Assembly (NCBI RefSeq): GCF_001544135.1
Contig: NZ_BCPV01000019.1
Coordinates: 1 to 63,370 of the forward strand
Source: Geobacillus zalihae NBRC 101842
Lineage (GTDB): Bacteria; Bacillota; Bacilli; Bacillales; Anoxybacillaceae
Reading direction: 5' to 3'
DNA length: 63,370 nucleotides
Shown: piece by piece, positions 8,881 to 17,831 of the stretch
How the letters are laid out: the number at the start of each line of letters is the position of its first letter
Numbering within the stretch: position 1 is the first letter of the stretch
Translations under genes and position numbers: made by a program
Notes under the pieces: generated by a model
Databases searched by the model: none
What the model was told of the DNA's origin: nothing
What the model saw: only the letters and a program-made list of their open reading frames with translations

Positions 8881-9177
8881 CTATCGCTCCAGCGAAACCG
8901 ACTCGCCATCATGATTCCCAGCCTTGTTTTTCGTCCATTCCTCCCGCTCTCTCTCGAGCAGCTTCACCTGCCGGCGCAGGCTGAACAAACGCACCCATCC
9001 GAGCATGCCGACGACAAGGCCGCCAAGGACGGCCGAACCTAAAATGACGATAATGAGCGGCAAGCGGGTTTCGCCGACTAAATAATGGATCGTCACCTGC
9101 TCGACATTCGCCACCGCCAGCAGCGCCACAATGAGCGCCAAGACAAGCGCCAAGATGACATTGATTTGTCCTTTCAT
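8881..9177 (-). CDS. LapA-domain (DUF1049) membrane protein, YrvD-like
   Basis: A 98-residue protein with two membrane helices (about residues 4-24 and 39-62) and a charged, probably coiled-coil tail (LRRQVKLLEREREEW). This is the LapA_dom/DUF1049 architecture. E. coli relatives act in lipopolysaccharide assembly; the Gram-positive members have no defined role. ATG at 9177 has AAAGGAGGAG 5 nt upstream. It is convergent with yumC and stands alone. Confidence 0.8.
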   Translation of the reverse strand: MKGQINVILALVLALIVALLAVANVEQVTIHYLVGETRLPLIIVILGSAVLGGLVVGMLGWVRLFSLRRQVKLLEREREEWTKNKAGNHDGESVSLER

Positions 9178-9397
9178 CGTTTCTCCTCCTTTGGCGCTCC
9201 CGAAAAGGCCGATGTTGGAGCGCGGCCGTTTTCCCCAATTTCGTGAGGGAAAGACCACCCTTCCAACATTTCGCCAGTCGGTACACGCCCGCGTTTTCAA
9301 CCGGCCGTGCGGCGAAAACCGGCCTTCTCAAGAGCCCGACGTCACGGCAAGGCAGGCCGTTTTCCTCTGCCAGGCAGATGGACGTCATCCCGCCTGC

Positions 9398-9763
9398 TTA
9401 GCATTGCTCCGGCGTGCCGGCATTGGTCGCTGTGCGGAACGAGGAGCCGCAGCCGCATGTCGCAATGGCGTTCGGATTGTTGATCGTAAACCCGCCGCCA
9501 AGCAGCGACTGTTTATAGTCGATGACCGTTCCGCGCAAAATCGGCGCGCTGTCGCGGTCCACCAAAATTTTGATGCCGTGCTGCTCAAATTCGATGTCAT
9601 CCTCACGCCGCTCATGGTCAAAGCCCATGCCGTACGACAACCCGCTGCAGCCGCCGCCATGGACGCCGACGCGCAAGTACGCGCCCTCTTCTCCCTGCTC
9701 TTTCATCATATCTTTGATTTGAAACGCTGCCGCTTCTGTCAGCGTAATAACTGCCTCTGCCAT
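9398..9763 (-). CDS. yutM: A-type Fe-S carrier protein YutM (IscA/HesB family)
   Basis: A 121-residue HesB/IscA protein that binds and transfers Fe-S clusters to apo-enzymes. All three ligand cysteines are present: C39 in GGCSGLSYG and C103/C105 in ATCGCGSSF. Length and sequence are almost those of B. subtilis YutM (120). ATG at 9763 follows GGAGG with 8 nt between; another ATG 4 bp upstream is out of frame. It lies near yutI and upstream of the suf operon region, in line with roles in Fe-S trafficking. Confidence 0.93.
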   Translation of the reverse strand: MAEAVITLTEAAAFQIKDMMKEQGEEGAYLRVGVHGGGCSGLSYGMGFDHERREDDIEFEQHGIKILVDRDSAPILRGTVIDYKQSLLGGGFTINNPNAIATCGCGSSFRTATNAGTPEQC

Positions 9764-9904
9764 CCATGATCCCTCCTTTAACGGTTGACACTGGCCAAAC
9801 AACTTGGCCGTTTTTCGACCGATTCGCCCGACGACTCGGATAGGGCGAATCGTCTTGAATGGCTCCCTCTTCCCTTATAGTATACCGTCTTCGCCTTTCG
9901 GTGC

Positions 9905-10777
9905 TCAACCGTTCCGCCCGCCTCGGTAGTAATAAACGCCGGTGCACACGGTCTCCGCCGGACCGGTCATGCGCACGCGCCCGTCGTGCCCCCATACGAT
10001 CGTTAAATCGCCGCCGGCCAAATGGACGACCGTTTCCTCCCCGCGCACCGTTTTGCCGTTTAACACCGAAGCGACGACCGCCGCGCACGCTCCGGTCCCG
10101 CACGCCTGCGTCACGCCGGAGCCGCGCTCCCAGACGCGGAAATGAAGCTCGCGCTCGTTCACCACTTCGACAAACTCGACGTTCACCCCTTCCGGAAAGC
10201 GCGGATCTTTTTCGACGAGCGGGCCAAGCGTCGTCACCGGCGCACGGCGGATGTCGTCGACATAAAAGATCACATGCGGGTTGCCCATGGACACCGCCGT
10301 CATTTCATATTCGCCCCCAGCGATGGCAAACGGCTCGGCGACGACTCGTTCCGCTTTTGGTCCAACCATCGGAATGGCGCTGCGCTCAAGGCGCGGCTCG
10401 CCCATATCGACCGTCACGCTTGTCACTTCGCCATCTGCTACTGCAACACGGGCTTCGACAAGCCCGGAGAGCGTTTCAATCAAAAAGGTGCGGTCGCGGA
10501 CGATGCCGTGCTCGTACGCGTATTTCGCCACGCAGCGCAAGCCGTTGCCGCAGTTTTTCCCTTCCGAGCCGTCGCTGTTAAAAATGCGCATTTTGAGTGG
10601 CGCTTTCTCCGATGGACAAATGAGAATCAAGCCATCGGAGCCGATGCCTGTGTGGACATCGGCGACGCTGCGGGCGATCGCCGGCAGCTCCTCCTCGGGC
10701 AATGTTTCGCGGAACAAGTCGACGTATATGTAACTATTACCCAATCCGTGCATTTTCGTAAACGAAAAAGAACGCAC
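9905..10777 (-). CDS. dapF: Diaminopimelate epimerase
   Basis: This 290-residue enzyme interconverts LL- and meso-diaminopimelate in lysine and peptidoglycan synthesis. The two catalytic cysteines are visible, C76 in CGNGLRC and the second in QACGTGACA near residue 232, and the two symmetrical halves are complete. The GTG start at 10777 is 7 nt from GGAGG and gives the conserved N-terminus [14 protein letters not shown]. It is transcribed away from yuzB's end, with a hairpin between. Confidence 0.95.
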   Translation of the reverse strand: MRSFSFTKMHGLGNSYIYVDLFRETLPEEELPAIARSVADVHTGIGSDGLILICPSEKAPLKMRIFNSDGSEGKNCGNGLRCVAKYAYEHGIVRDRTFLIETLSGLVEARVAVADGEVTSVTVDMGEPRLERSAIPMVGPKAERVVAEPFAIAGGEYEMTAVSMGNPHVIFYVDDIRRAPVTTLGPLVEKDPRFPEGVNVEFVEVVNERELHFRVWERGSGVTQACGTGACAAVVASVLNGKTVRGEETVVHLAGGDLTIVWGHDGRVRMTGPAETVCTGVYYYRGGRNG

Positions 10778-10875
10778 ATGACTCCCTCCTGAACATTTTT
10801 TGCGCTTCGCATGTATAATGGCGGCATCTCCTGGGCACAATGGGAATATCCCCCGTTTTTTCATTATACATTGAA

Positions 10876-10909
10876 GAGGATGCCGCATCGCGGACATCCT
10901 CCTTTTTTC
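10876..10909 (+). terminator. Hairpin with T tract after yuzB
   Basis: GAGGATG-CCGC and its complement form a stem followed by CTTTTTTCG on the plus strand. The T tract reads in the direction opposite to both flanking genes (yuzB and dapF), so its role is uncertain; on the minus strand only short T runs follow. Confidence 0.4.
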
Positions 10910-10910
10910 G

Positions 10911-11150
10911 TTAAAACATTGGGTTTTCCTCGAGATGCCGATAAATATTTTCCACGAGCTGCTCGGGCGTTTCGCCGCTGACAAACTCGCCGTTGACGAG
11001 CGCAAACAGCGTTTCCGCGCAGCGTGTGCAATAGCTTAAGCAACTGTATTCCATGATGTCCAAGTTCGGATCCTTTTCCAACATTTCCATTGCTTTGTAC
11101 GACCCGCTGGCTAAGTTGCTGATGCAAAATTCGATGATGGGCAACATCAT
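10911..11150 (-). CDS. yuzB: UPF0349 protein YuzB
   Basis: A 79-residue protein of the YuzB/UPF0349 family, with four cysteines (EFCISN at the start, then [12 protein letters not shown] at about 35-46). The CxxxCxxC cluster suggests metal or Fe-S binding, as in thioredoxin-like ferredoxins to which the family shows resemblance. ATG at 11150, with a second ATG at 11147, is 8 nt from GGAAGGTG. It is divergent from yutJ, as in B. subtilis. Confidence 0.88.
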   Translation of the reverse strand: MMLPIIEFCISNLASGSYKAMEMLEKDPNLDIMEYSCLSYCTRCAETLFALVNGEFVSGETPEQLVENIYRHLEENPMF

Positions 11151-11239
11151 ATGCGGTTCACCTTCCTCTTCCCATCGTAGCGGTTTTCCGGCGCGACGTC
11201 AATGGACATGCTCGTTCGATCAAGGAAGCGGAAAAATGA

Positions 11240-11268
11240 TTGTTCTTTTGTCACAATTTCGTTATACT
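11240..11268 (+). promoter_or_regulatory. Sigma-A promoter of yutJ
   Basis: TTGTTC (11240-11245), a 17-bp spacer and TATACT (11263-11268), ending 51 bp before the yutJ ATG. Confidence 0.65.
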
Positions 11269-11319
11269 TTTCTATGGCATTGTCGGCTTTAGAAACTCGA
11301 CAAAAGGGGATTTTTCACG

Positions 11320-12390
11320 ATGAGACAACTTGTATTGCTTGGCGGAGGATACGGCAATATGCGCATTTTGCAGCGCCTCCTCCCGGACGAATTGCCAAAC
11401 GACATTCATATTATCCTCATCGACCGCGTTCCGTACCATTGTTTAAAAACGGAATATTACGCCTTGGCCGCGGGAACGGTCAGCGACCATCACATCCGCG
11501 TCCCGTTTCCGGAACATCCGCAGCTTGTGTACCAATTCGGCGAAGTCGTCTCGATTGATCTCGACCAGCAGCTCGTCCATTTAAAGGATGGGAGCAGCGT
11601 CCGCTACGATGATGTCGTGATCGGATTGGGCTGCGAAGACAAATACCACGGGGTGCCGGGCGCCGAGGCGCATACGTACAGCATCCAGTCGATCGATAAG
11701 GCGCGCGCCGCCTATGAAGCGCTGAACAATTTGCCGCCGAAAGCGACGGTCGGCATCGTCGGCGCGGGATTGAGCGGCGTCGAGCTGGCCAGCGAACTGG
11801 CGGAGAGCCGTCCGGACTTGCACATCAAGCTGTTTGACCGCGGTGAGCGCATTTTGCCGATGTTTCCGAAACGGTTGAGCGATTATGTGGAAGGATGGTT
11901 CGTGGAACACAAGGTGGAAATCGTCCGCAACTCCAACGTCACGAAAGTCGAACCTGGCGTCTTGTACAACCACGACGAACCGGTCAAGTGCGACGTCATC
12001 GTCTGGACGGCCGGCATTCAGCCCAACCGCGTCGTCCGCGAACTGAATGTCGAAAAGGACAAGCAAGGCCGCGTCGTGCTGACGAAGCGCCATCACATCC
12101 CCGGCTATGAAAACGCCTACGTCGTCGGCGACTGTGCGAGCCTGCCGCATTCCCCGAGCGCCCAGCTCGCTGAAGCGCAAGCCGAGCAAATCGTCCAAGT
12201 GCTGCAAAAGCGGTGGAACGGAGAAGAACCACCGAGCGAATTCCCGCCGATCAAATTAAAAGGCATTCTCGGCTCGCTCGGCAAAAAGCACGGCTTCGGC
12301 TTGCTCGCCGACCGCCCGCTCACCGGCCGGGTGCCGCGTTTGTTGAAATCAGGCATTTTGTGGATGTACAAGCATCACCATGGGTATTGA
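11320..12390 (+). CDS. yutJ: NADH dehydrogenase-like flavoprotein YutJ
   Basis: A 356-residue member of the NDH-2 superfamily. It has the FAD motif LLGGGYGNMRIL (residues 5-16), the second nucleotide motif IVGAGLSGVELASEL near 147-161 and the FAD-binding AYVVGDCASLPH near 267. It is about 50 residues shorter than Ndh and the C-terminal membrane-binding region is reduced, so quinone reduction is not assured; the acceptor is unknown. A sigma-A promoter and an AAAGGGG ribosome site precede it, and a bidirectional terminator follows. Confidence 0.88.
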   Translation: MRQLVLLGGGYGNMRILQRLLPDELPNDIHIILIDRVPYHCLKTEYYALAAGTVSDHHIRVPFPEHPQLVYQFGEVVSIDLDQQLVHLKDGSSVRYDDVVIGLGCEDKYHGVPGAEAHTYSIQSIDKARAAYEALNNLPPKATVGIVGAGLSGVELASELAESRPDLHIKLFDRGERILPMFPKRLSDYVEGWFVEHKVEIVRNSNVTKVEPGVLYNHDEPVKCDVIVWTAGIQPNRVVRELNVEKDKQGRVVLTKRHHIPGYENAYVVGDCASLPHSPSAQLAEAQAEQIVQVLQKRWNGEEPPSEFPPIKLKGILGSLGKKHGFGLLADRPLTGRVPRLLKSGILWMYKHHHGY

Positions 12391-12415
12391 TAGCACAACT
12401 GACCCTTATTCGATG

Positions 12416-12443
12416 AAAAAGGCGGAGTTCATTCCGCCTTTTT
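12416..12443. terminator. Bidirectional terminator between yutJ and yuzD
   Basis: A perfect 11-bp stem AAAAAGGCGGA/TCCGCCTTTTT with a 6-nt loop. It serves yutJ on the plus strand and overlaps the last codons of yuzD on the minus strand. Confidence 0.88.
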
Positions 12444-12782
12444 CCCTTCCGGCGCCGACGGTTGATACCCAAATTTTTCCATTTCTGCACAAATCGCCTT
12501 GAGCCGCGGGTTGCCTTCGGCGACGACGTTTCCTTCGATCACCACGACCGGGTACACCCAATCTTCTTCGACGATCGTCTGCGCGAGCTCCCGCTTCTCC
12601 TCGTCATCGGCCGGCGGCGCAAAAATGTCGACGTACGTCATCACAAACGGCTGATCCGGATACTTGCGGCGCAGCGCGGCCTCGAGCCACTCGTACGTTT
12701 CTTTCGACGACGGCAGCTGCACGCATGCCGGGCAAATGACGTCAGCCCCGTACACACAAATTTCAACCGGCTTGAATGTCAT
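12429..12782 (-). CDS. yuzD: DUF1462 protein YuzD (thioredoxin-like)
   Basis: A 117-residue protein of the YuzD/DUF1462 family, predicted thioredoxin-like, with a possible redox pair CPAC at about residues 17-20 (VICPACVQLPSS). The B. subtilis protein is 108 residues. Its role is unknown; the position beside yutI (NifU-like) hints at redox or Fe-S work. ATG at 12782 follows AAAGGGTG. The 3' end lies inside the terminator shared with yutJ. Confidence 0.85.
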   Translation of the reverse strand: MTFKPVEICVYGADVICPACVQLPSSKETYEWLEAALRRKYPDQPFVMTYVDIFAPPADDEEKRELAQTIVEEDWVYPVVVIEGNVVAEGNPRLKAICAEMEKFGYQPSAPEGKKAE

Positions 12783-12872
12783 CGTTGTCACCCTTTGCAA
12801 AAGCAAAATTTATCATTAGATTTTTTTTGTCACCATGATTATAATAAAAACTAAGGAAAGGAGTCGATGGAA

Positions 12873-13109
12873 ATGACGGATCAAGAAATCAAAGAACAAG
12901 TGCAAGAAGTGTTGGATAAACTGCGTCCGTTCCTGCTTCGCGACGGCGGCGACTGCGAACTCGTCGATGTCGAAGACGGCGTCGTGAAACTTCGCCTCCT
13001 CGGCGCGTGCGGCAGCTGCCCGAGCTCGACGATTACGCTCAAAGCCGGAATTGAGCGCGCCTTGTTTGAAGAAGTGCCGGGCGTCGTCGAAGTGGAACAA
13101 GTGTTTTAA
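12873..13109 (+). CDS. yutI: NifU C-terminal-domain Fe-S scaffold/carrier YutI (Nfu)
   Basis: A 78-residue Nfu-domain protein with the cluster-binding CxxC in GACGSCPSS (about residues 46-54). Nfu proteins dimerise around a [4Fe-4S] cluster and deliver it to clients such as aconitase or lipoyl synthase (lipA is 10 kb away). ATG at 12873 has AAAGGAG 9 nt upstream; the ATG six bases earlier is too close. A strong terminator follows at 13114-13149. Confidence 0.92.
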   Translation: MTDQEIKEQVQEVLDKLRPFLLRDGGDCELVDVEDGVVKLRLLGACGSCPSSTITLKAGIERALFEEVPGVVEVEQVF

Positions 13110-13113
13110 TATG

Positions 13114-13149
13114 AAAAATCCGAACAGCGGCCGCTGTTCGGATTTTTTT
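13114..13149 (+). terminator. Terminator of yutI
   Basis: An uninterrupted palindromic stem (AAAAATCCGAACAGCGG and complement) ends in seven T residues directly after the yutI stop. Confidence 0.92.
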
Positions 13150-13345
13150 ATCGCCAGCGGGGCGGCGAGCCGACGGGGAGGCTTTTGATGGGCAGCCACA
13201 ACCCGCCTGATCGGGCGCTTCTCCGTTTTCGTTTCCTTCCAATTGTGCAAGGAAAACCGTCATATCGTTCGCCCGCTCCCAAGCGCGGCGGCGAAACGGC
13301 CAGGCCGCTGAACGGACTTCTGTTCGCGCCGGCGCCCAAGAAGGT

Positions 13346-14260
13346 TCAAGCTTCAAGCGCCAGCTTGTAGACGCGGCTGCCGCGCGGCTCGACGGAAAGA
13401 CGCGCGATTTCGCACGTCGGAAAATGCGGGCGCAGCCGGCGCGCGAGCCGCTCTCCTTGGCCCGGTTCGGCAAAGACGAGCACCGTCGGCCCCGCTCCGC
13501 TCAGCGCCGCACCGATCGCTCCGTATTCAAGAGCGAGCGCCTCCGCCCGCTCGAGTTCCGGAACGAGCTGTCTCCGATACGGCTGATGGAACAAATCGGC
13601 GGCCATCATCCGGCCGGCAAGCTCCCAGTTTTTCGTGAGCAACGCGGCGACGAGAACGTTGCTGACGGCGCTCGCCTCGACCGCCCGCTCTCTCGGCCAT
13701 TGTTCCGGCAGCTGCCCGCGCGCTTTTTTCGTTTCCAGTTCATACTCCGGAATAATAGCGACAAGCTCCACATCCAATTGTGGAATATGGACGACATCCA
13801 CGCCCGCCTCGCGGCAGCAGCCGATGACAAGCCCCCCGTACAACGAGGCGCCGACATTGTCCGGATGTCCTTCGTATCGAGTCGCCAACTCCATCTTTTG
13901 CTCGCGCGGCAACTGAAGCCCAAGCAGCGCGTCGGCGAGCTCAATGCCGGCGACGACCGCCGCCGCGCTGCTCCCGAGCCCGCGCGTAAACGGAATGTCG
14001 CTGTACACATCGACCGCACAGCTTGGCAGCCGGCGGCCGTAAACGTCCGCCGTCTCCGCCGCCACTTGGTACACCAAATTGTCCGTCCCGCGCGGAATAC
14101 CGCTCACTTCCGCTGTCTTTGGCGCAAACGACCACGCATCCGCCAAGCGGACGTCAAGCGTCAAATAGCGATTGACCGCGAGCCCAATCGAGTCAAATCC
14201 TGGACCTAGGTTCGCCGTGCTTCCCGGAACGACGATCTTCAACATCTCGTCTTCTTTCAT
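13346..14260 (-). CDS. thrB: Homoserine kinase
   Basis: A 304-residue GHMP kinase phosphorylating homoserine with ATP on the way to threonine. The N-terminal [11 protein letters not shown] (about 13-23) and the phosphate loop [13 protein letters not shown] (near 90-102) are intact. ATG at 14260 overlaps the thrC stop by 4 bp (ATGA), so translation is probably coupled; an internal ATG at 14245 is less likely. It is last in the hom-thrC-thrB operon. About 195 bp of featureless sequence separates it from the yutI terminator. Confidence 0.95.
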   Translation of the reverse strand: MKEDEMLKIVVPGSTANLGPGFDSIGLAVNRYLTLDVRLADAWSFAPKTAEVSGIPRGTDNLVYQVAAETADVYGRRLPSCAVDVYSDIPFTRGLGSSAAAVVAGIELADALLGLQLPREQKMELATRYEGHPDNVGASLYGGLVIGCCREAGVDVVHIPQLDVELVAIIPEYELETKKARGQLPEQWPRERAVEASAVSNVLVAALLTKNWELAGRMMAADLFHQPYRRQLVPELERAEALALEYGAIGAALSGAGPTVLVFAEPGQGERLARRLRPHFPTCEIARLSVEPRGSRVYKLALEA

Positions 14261-15318
14261 GCCCGGACAACCCCTTGCAAATGCTCCAAGACAACTTGTT
14301 CATCGTTCGGCAGCACGATCGGTTCGATCGCCGCGGTCTCCAAGGCGATGGCCGGGTCTTTCAATCCGTTGCCAGTGAGAACCGCGACGACGAGGCTGCC
14401 GCGTTCGATTTCGTTCCGTTCGCGCTGCTTGATCACCCCGGCGATCGCCGCGCATGACGCCGGTTCGGCAAAAACGCCTTCCGTCCGGGCGAGCCGCTTG
14501 TAGGCGGCCAAAATTTCTGCGTCGCTCACCTCATCAATTTTCCCGCGCGACTCGCTCGCCGCCTCGACCGCTTTGTCCCAGCTCGCCGGATTGCCGATGC
14601 GGATCGCGGTCGCCACCGTCTCCGGCTGTTCAATCACCCGGTTGCGGACGATCGCCGCCGCTCCTTCCGCTTCAAAGCCGCGCATTTGCGGCAGGCCCGT
14701 TCCTTTCGCTTCATGGTACTCCTTAAACCCTTTCCAATAGGCGGTGATGTTGCCGGCGTTGCCGACTGGAATGGCGAGCACGTCCGGGGCGCGCCCAAGC
14801 TGGTCGCACACTTCAAACGCCGCCGTTTTTTGCCCTTCGATCCGGTACGGATTGACCGAGTTGACGAGCGTAATCGGCGCCGTTTCGCTCAACCGGCGCA
14901 CCATCTTCAGCGCCTCGTCAAAGTTGCCGTCAATCGCAAAAATTTCCGCGCCATACATGGCGGCTTGCGCCAACTTGCCGAGAGCGATCTTGCCGTTCGG
15001 AACGACGACGAGGCAGCGCATGCCGGCGCGCGCCGCATAGGCGGCCGCTGAAGCCGATGTATTGCCGGTTGAGGCGCAGATGATCGTATGGCTTCCTTCC
15101 TCTTTCGCCTTGGCCACCGCCATCACCATGCCGCGGTCTTTAAACGAACCGGTCGGATTCGCCCCTTCGACCTTGACATAGAGCGCAATGCCGAGCTCCT
15201 CCGACAAGCGCGGCAGCGGGATGAGCGGCGTATTCCCTTCGCAAAGCGACAGCCTCGGCGTCGCCGCAGAGAGCGGCAAAAAATCGCCGTAGGCGTCAAG
15301 CAGCCCTTTCCATGCCAT
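14257..15318 (-). CDS. thrC: Threonine synthase
   Basis: A 353-residue PLP enzyme converting O-phosphohomoserine to threonine. The PLP lysine lies in [11 protein letters not shown] (about residues 54-64), and the phosphate-binding and serine/threonine dehydratase-like domains are complete. Length and start match B. subtilis ThrC. ATG at 15318 overlaps the hom stop codon (TAATG), so it is translationally coupled. Confidence 0.96.
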   Translation of the reverse strand: MAWKGLLDAYGDFLPLSAATPRLSLCEGNTPLIPLPRLSEELGIALYVKVEGANPTGSFKDRGMVMAVAKAKEEGSHTIICASTGNTSASAAAYAARAGMRCLVVVPNGKIALGKLAQAAMYGAEIFAIDGNFDEALKMVRRLSETAPITLVNSVNPYRIEGQKTAAFEVCDQLGRAPDVLAIPVGNAGNITAYWKGFKEYHEAKGTGLPQMRGFEAEGAAAIVRNRVIEQPETVATAIRIGNPASWDKAVEAASESRGKIDEVSDAEILAAYKRLARTEGVFAEPASCAAIAGVIKQRERNEIERGSLVVAVLTGNGLKDPAIALETAAIEPIVLPNDEQVVLEHLQGVVRA

Positions 15319-16616
15319 TACCGTTTCTCTCCTTCCACTCGATACGAGCTTTGCACCCGTTCGACAATTTCCAAATCGCCGAGCTGCTGCAAAATGTCTT
15401 CGTAGTCTTGCTGAGAGGCGTCATGCGTGACGATGACGATTTCCGCTAGGCCATCCTCTTTCAGCGGCAATTGCAAAATTTTCTCAAAGCTCACCCCGCG
15501 CTCGGAAAACAGCGTCGTAATTTTGGCAAACGCGCCGACCTGGTCTTTGACGTGAATGCGCAAAAAGTATTTCGAGAAAATTTCCGCCGGAGTCTTCAAC
15601 TGCTTTTCATATTGCGGCGCGACGGCATAGCGGCCGTTGACGCCAAGGCGCATATTTTTCATCACCGCGACCAAGTCGGAGACAACCGCCGTGGCCGTCG
15701 GCAAGCTCCCGGCCCCCGGCCCGTAAAACATCGTCTCTCCGACCGCTTCGCCGTATACGTACACCGCATTGTATTCGTTGTGCACGGACGCCAACGGATG
15801 CGAATCCGGCAAAAACGTCGGCTGGACGCTCACCTCGACCTTCTGCCCGTCGCGCTGGGCGATGCCGATCAATTTCATCGTGTAGCCGAGCCGCTTCCCG
15901 TAGTTCAAGTCTTCCTCCGTCACTTGGGTGATGCCTTTCACTTGCACATCGTCCAAGTCGATGTCCATTGAAAAGCCCAGGCGGGCCAAAATCGCCATTT
16001 TCCGCGCCGCATCCAGCCCTTCGACGTCTGACGTCGGATCGGCTTCCGCAAACCCGAGCGCCTGCGCTTCGGCGAGCACGTCCTCATAGGAAGCGCCGTT
16101 TTGCGACATTTTCGTCAAAATGTAGTTCGTCGTCCCGTTCACAATGCCCATGAGCTTCGTAATCCGGTCCGACGCCAAGCCGTCGACCAAGCTGCGCAAA
16201 ATCGGAATGCCGCCGGCGACGCTCGCTTCATAAAACAAATCGCAGCGGTATTCCGCCGCCGCCCGAAGCAGCTCCGACCCGTAGACGGCCATTAAGTCTT
16301 TATTGGCGGTCACGACATGCTTCCCTTGGCGCAGCGCCCGCAACAGCCACTCTTTTGTCTCCTCAATGCCGCCCATCACTTCGATGATGACATCAATGTC
16401 CGGATCGTCAATCACCTCAGCCGCACTCGTCGTAAGGAGCGACGGGTCAACGGCGACATCACGCGGTTTCTGTACATCCCGGACAAGGATTTTTTTCACC
16501 TTCACCGGGCAGCCAACCTGATGCATCAACTTTTCCTGATGGTTTTCAATAATTTTGACTACGCCGCTCCCGACCGTTCCTAATCCTAACAATCCGACCA
16601 AAATTGGTTTTTCCAT
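15318..16616 (-). CDS. hom: Homoserine dehydrogenase
   Basis: A 432-residue enzyme reducing aspartate semialdehyde to homoserine. It has an N-terminal NAD(P) Rossmann motif [13 protein letters not shown] (8-20), the central catalytic/dimerisation domain ([15 protein letters not shown] near 180) and a C-terminal ACT domain from about residue 350, the usual site of threonine feedback inhibition. It is first in the operon, behind a clear sigma-A promoter with a duplicated 10-bp operator (16643-16699). The ribosome site is AGAAGGGGCGGG. Confidence 0.96.
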   Translation of the reverse strand: MEKPILVGLLGLGTVGSGVVKIIENHQEKLMHQVGCPVKVKKILVRDVQKPRDVAVDPSLLTTSAAEVIDDPDIDVIIEVMGGIEETKEWLLRALRQGKHVVTANKDLMAVYGSELLRAAAEYRCDLFYEASVAGGIPILRSLVDGLASDRITKLMGIVNGTTNYILTKMSQNGASYEDVLAEAQALGFAEADPTSDVEGLDAARKMAILARLGFSMDIDLDDVQVKGITQVTEEDLNYGKRLGYTMKLIGIAQRDGQKVEVSVQPTFLPDSHPLASVHNEYNAVYVYGEAVGETMFYGPGAGSLPTATAVVSDLVAVMKNMRLGVNGRYAVAPQYEKQLKTPAEIFSKYFLRIHVKDQVGAFAKITTLFSERGVSFEKILQLPLKEDGLAEIVIVTHDASQQDYEDILQQLGDLEIVERVQSSYRVEGEKR

Positions 16617-16642
16617 GATTCCCGCCCCTTCTGTTTACGCAC

Positions 16643-16699
16643 AGTAGACATTTGTATTTTTATAGTAGACATTATAAAAGACGATCGGCCATTTGGCAA
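16643..16699 (-). promoter_or_regulatory. hom promoter with duplicated AGTAGACATT operator
   Basis: On the minus strand TTGCCA (16699-16694), exactly 17 bp and TATAAT (16676-16671) form a near-ideal sigma-A promoter. The 10-mer AGTAGACATT (plus-strand reading) occurs at 16643-16652 and again at 16664-16673, 21 bp apart, i.e. on the same DNA face. One copy overlaps the -10 and the other lies just downstream of the start. This layout suits a repressor. A threonine-biosynthesis regulator (ThrR) is known in B. subtilis; whether this is its site is inference. Confidence 0.7.
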
Positions 16700-16708
16700 T
16701 GAAAATTT

Positions 16709-17683
16709 TTACGAGATCCGGTTTACCGGCGTCAACGGCGGCCGTCCTTCGAGCACGGCGATGATGTTGTCGCGCGCCAACGTCATCATGGCGCGCCGCG
16801 TTTCGTACGTGGCGCTGCCGATATGCGGCAAGGCGACGACGTTCGGAAGCGAAACGAGCGGATGATCGGCCGCGACCGGCTCGTGTTCAAACACATCCAA
16901 TCCCGCCGCGGCGATCTCCCCGACGACTAGCGCCTCATACAGCGCCTGTTCATCGACGACCGCTCCGCGCGCCGCGTTAATGAAAATCGCGGACTTCTTC
17001 ATTTGCCGGAACGCCTCGCGGTTGAACAAATGGCGCGTCTCGGAGGTGAGCGGCGTCAAGCAGACGACAAAATCGCTCTCCGCCAGCAAGTCGGCAAACG
17101 GGCGGTAGACGGCGCCCAGCTTCTCTTCCGCCTCCGGACGGCGGGAGCGGTTGTGATACAGCACGTTCATGTCAAACCCCTTCGCCCGTTTCGCCACGGC
17201 CTGCCCGATGTTGCCCATGCCGACGATGCCAATCGTTTTATGATGGACATCGGCGCCCGCAAGCAAAAACGGGCTCCAGCTTTTCCATTTTCCTTCCTTC
17301 AAAAATTCAGCCGCTTCCACGAGGCGGCGGGCGGTGGCCAATAAAAGCGCAAACGTCAAATCGGCCGTCGTATCGGTCAATACATCGGGTGTATTGCAAA
17401 CGAGAATGCCGCGCTTTGTTGCCGCCGGCACGTCAATGTTGTCATAGCCGACGCCCATATTGGCGACGACTCGGAGCACCGAACCGGCGGACAAGACGTC
17501 TTCATCGATCGGATCAGACACCATCGGCAAGATGGCCGTCGCCCGTTTCGCCTTTTTAACGAGCACATCGCGCGGCACGGCCATATCTTCATGGGGCCAC
17601 ATCTCTACTTCAGCGATGGCCAAAAGCGGCGCGACCACGTCCTCGGGCAATTTTCGCGTAATGAATACATACGGCTTCGTCAT
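16709..17683 (-). CDS. D-isomer-specific 2-hydroxyacid dehydrogenase (YvcT-like glyoxylate/hydroxypyruvate reductase type)
   Basis: A 324-residue NAD(P)-dependent reductase of 2-oxoacids. The Rossmann motif GIVGMGNIGQAVAKR (about 152-166) is followed by a basic NRSRR, which favours NADPH. Catalytic Arg (NAARGAVVDE), Glu and His (LPHIGSAT) are present. ATG at 17683 follows an AGGAGG site. It lies between hom and yutH, a position that is not its place in B. subtilis, so it was probably moved or inserted here. Substrate (glyoxylate, hydroxypyruvate or gluconate) is undetermined. Confidence 0.88.
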   Translation of the reverse strand: MTKPYVFITRKLPEDVVAPLLAIAEVEMWPHEDMAVPRDVLVKKAKRATAILPMVSDPIDEDVLSAGSVLRVVANMGVGYDNIDVPAATKRGILVCNTPDVLTDTTADLTFALLLATARRLVEAAEFLKEGKWKSWSPFLLAGADVHHKTIGIVGMGNIGQAVAKRAKGFDMNVLYHNRSRRPEAEEKLGAVYRPFADLLAESDFVVCLTPLTSETRHLFNREAFRQMKKSAIFINAARGAVVDEQALYEALVVGEIAAAGLDVFEHEPVAADHPLVSLPNVVALPHIGSATYETRRAMMTLARDNIIAVLEGRPPLTPVNRIS

Positions 17684-17761
17684 GGTGCAGCCTCCTGCAT
17701 CGTTTTTTCTAAATCTTATCACAACTTTGGCCGAAAAAAAACGGGAAGTTGTCCTTAGGGT

Positions 17762-17831
17762 GTAACGGCAGGGAAGCGGTCGTTTTTTCGTTTGGGCCAA
17801 AAAAAGCGGGAGGCTGTCTTCCCTGCGTTAC
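17762..17831. repeat. Imperfect inverted repeat at the 3' end of yutH
   Basis: GTAACGGCAGGGAAG (17762-17776) and CTTCCCTGCGTTAC (17818-17831) are complementary apart from one missing base, around a 41-nt loop with two homopolymer runs. The right arm covers the yutH stop codon. It may be a degenerate terminator. Confidence 0.5.
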
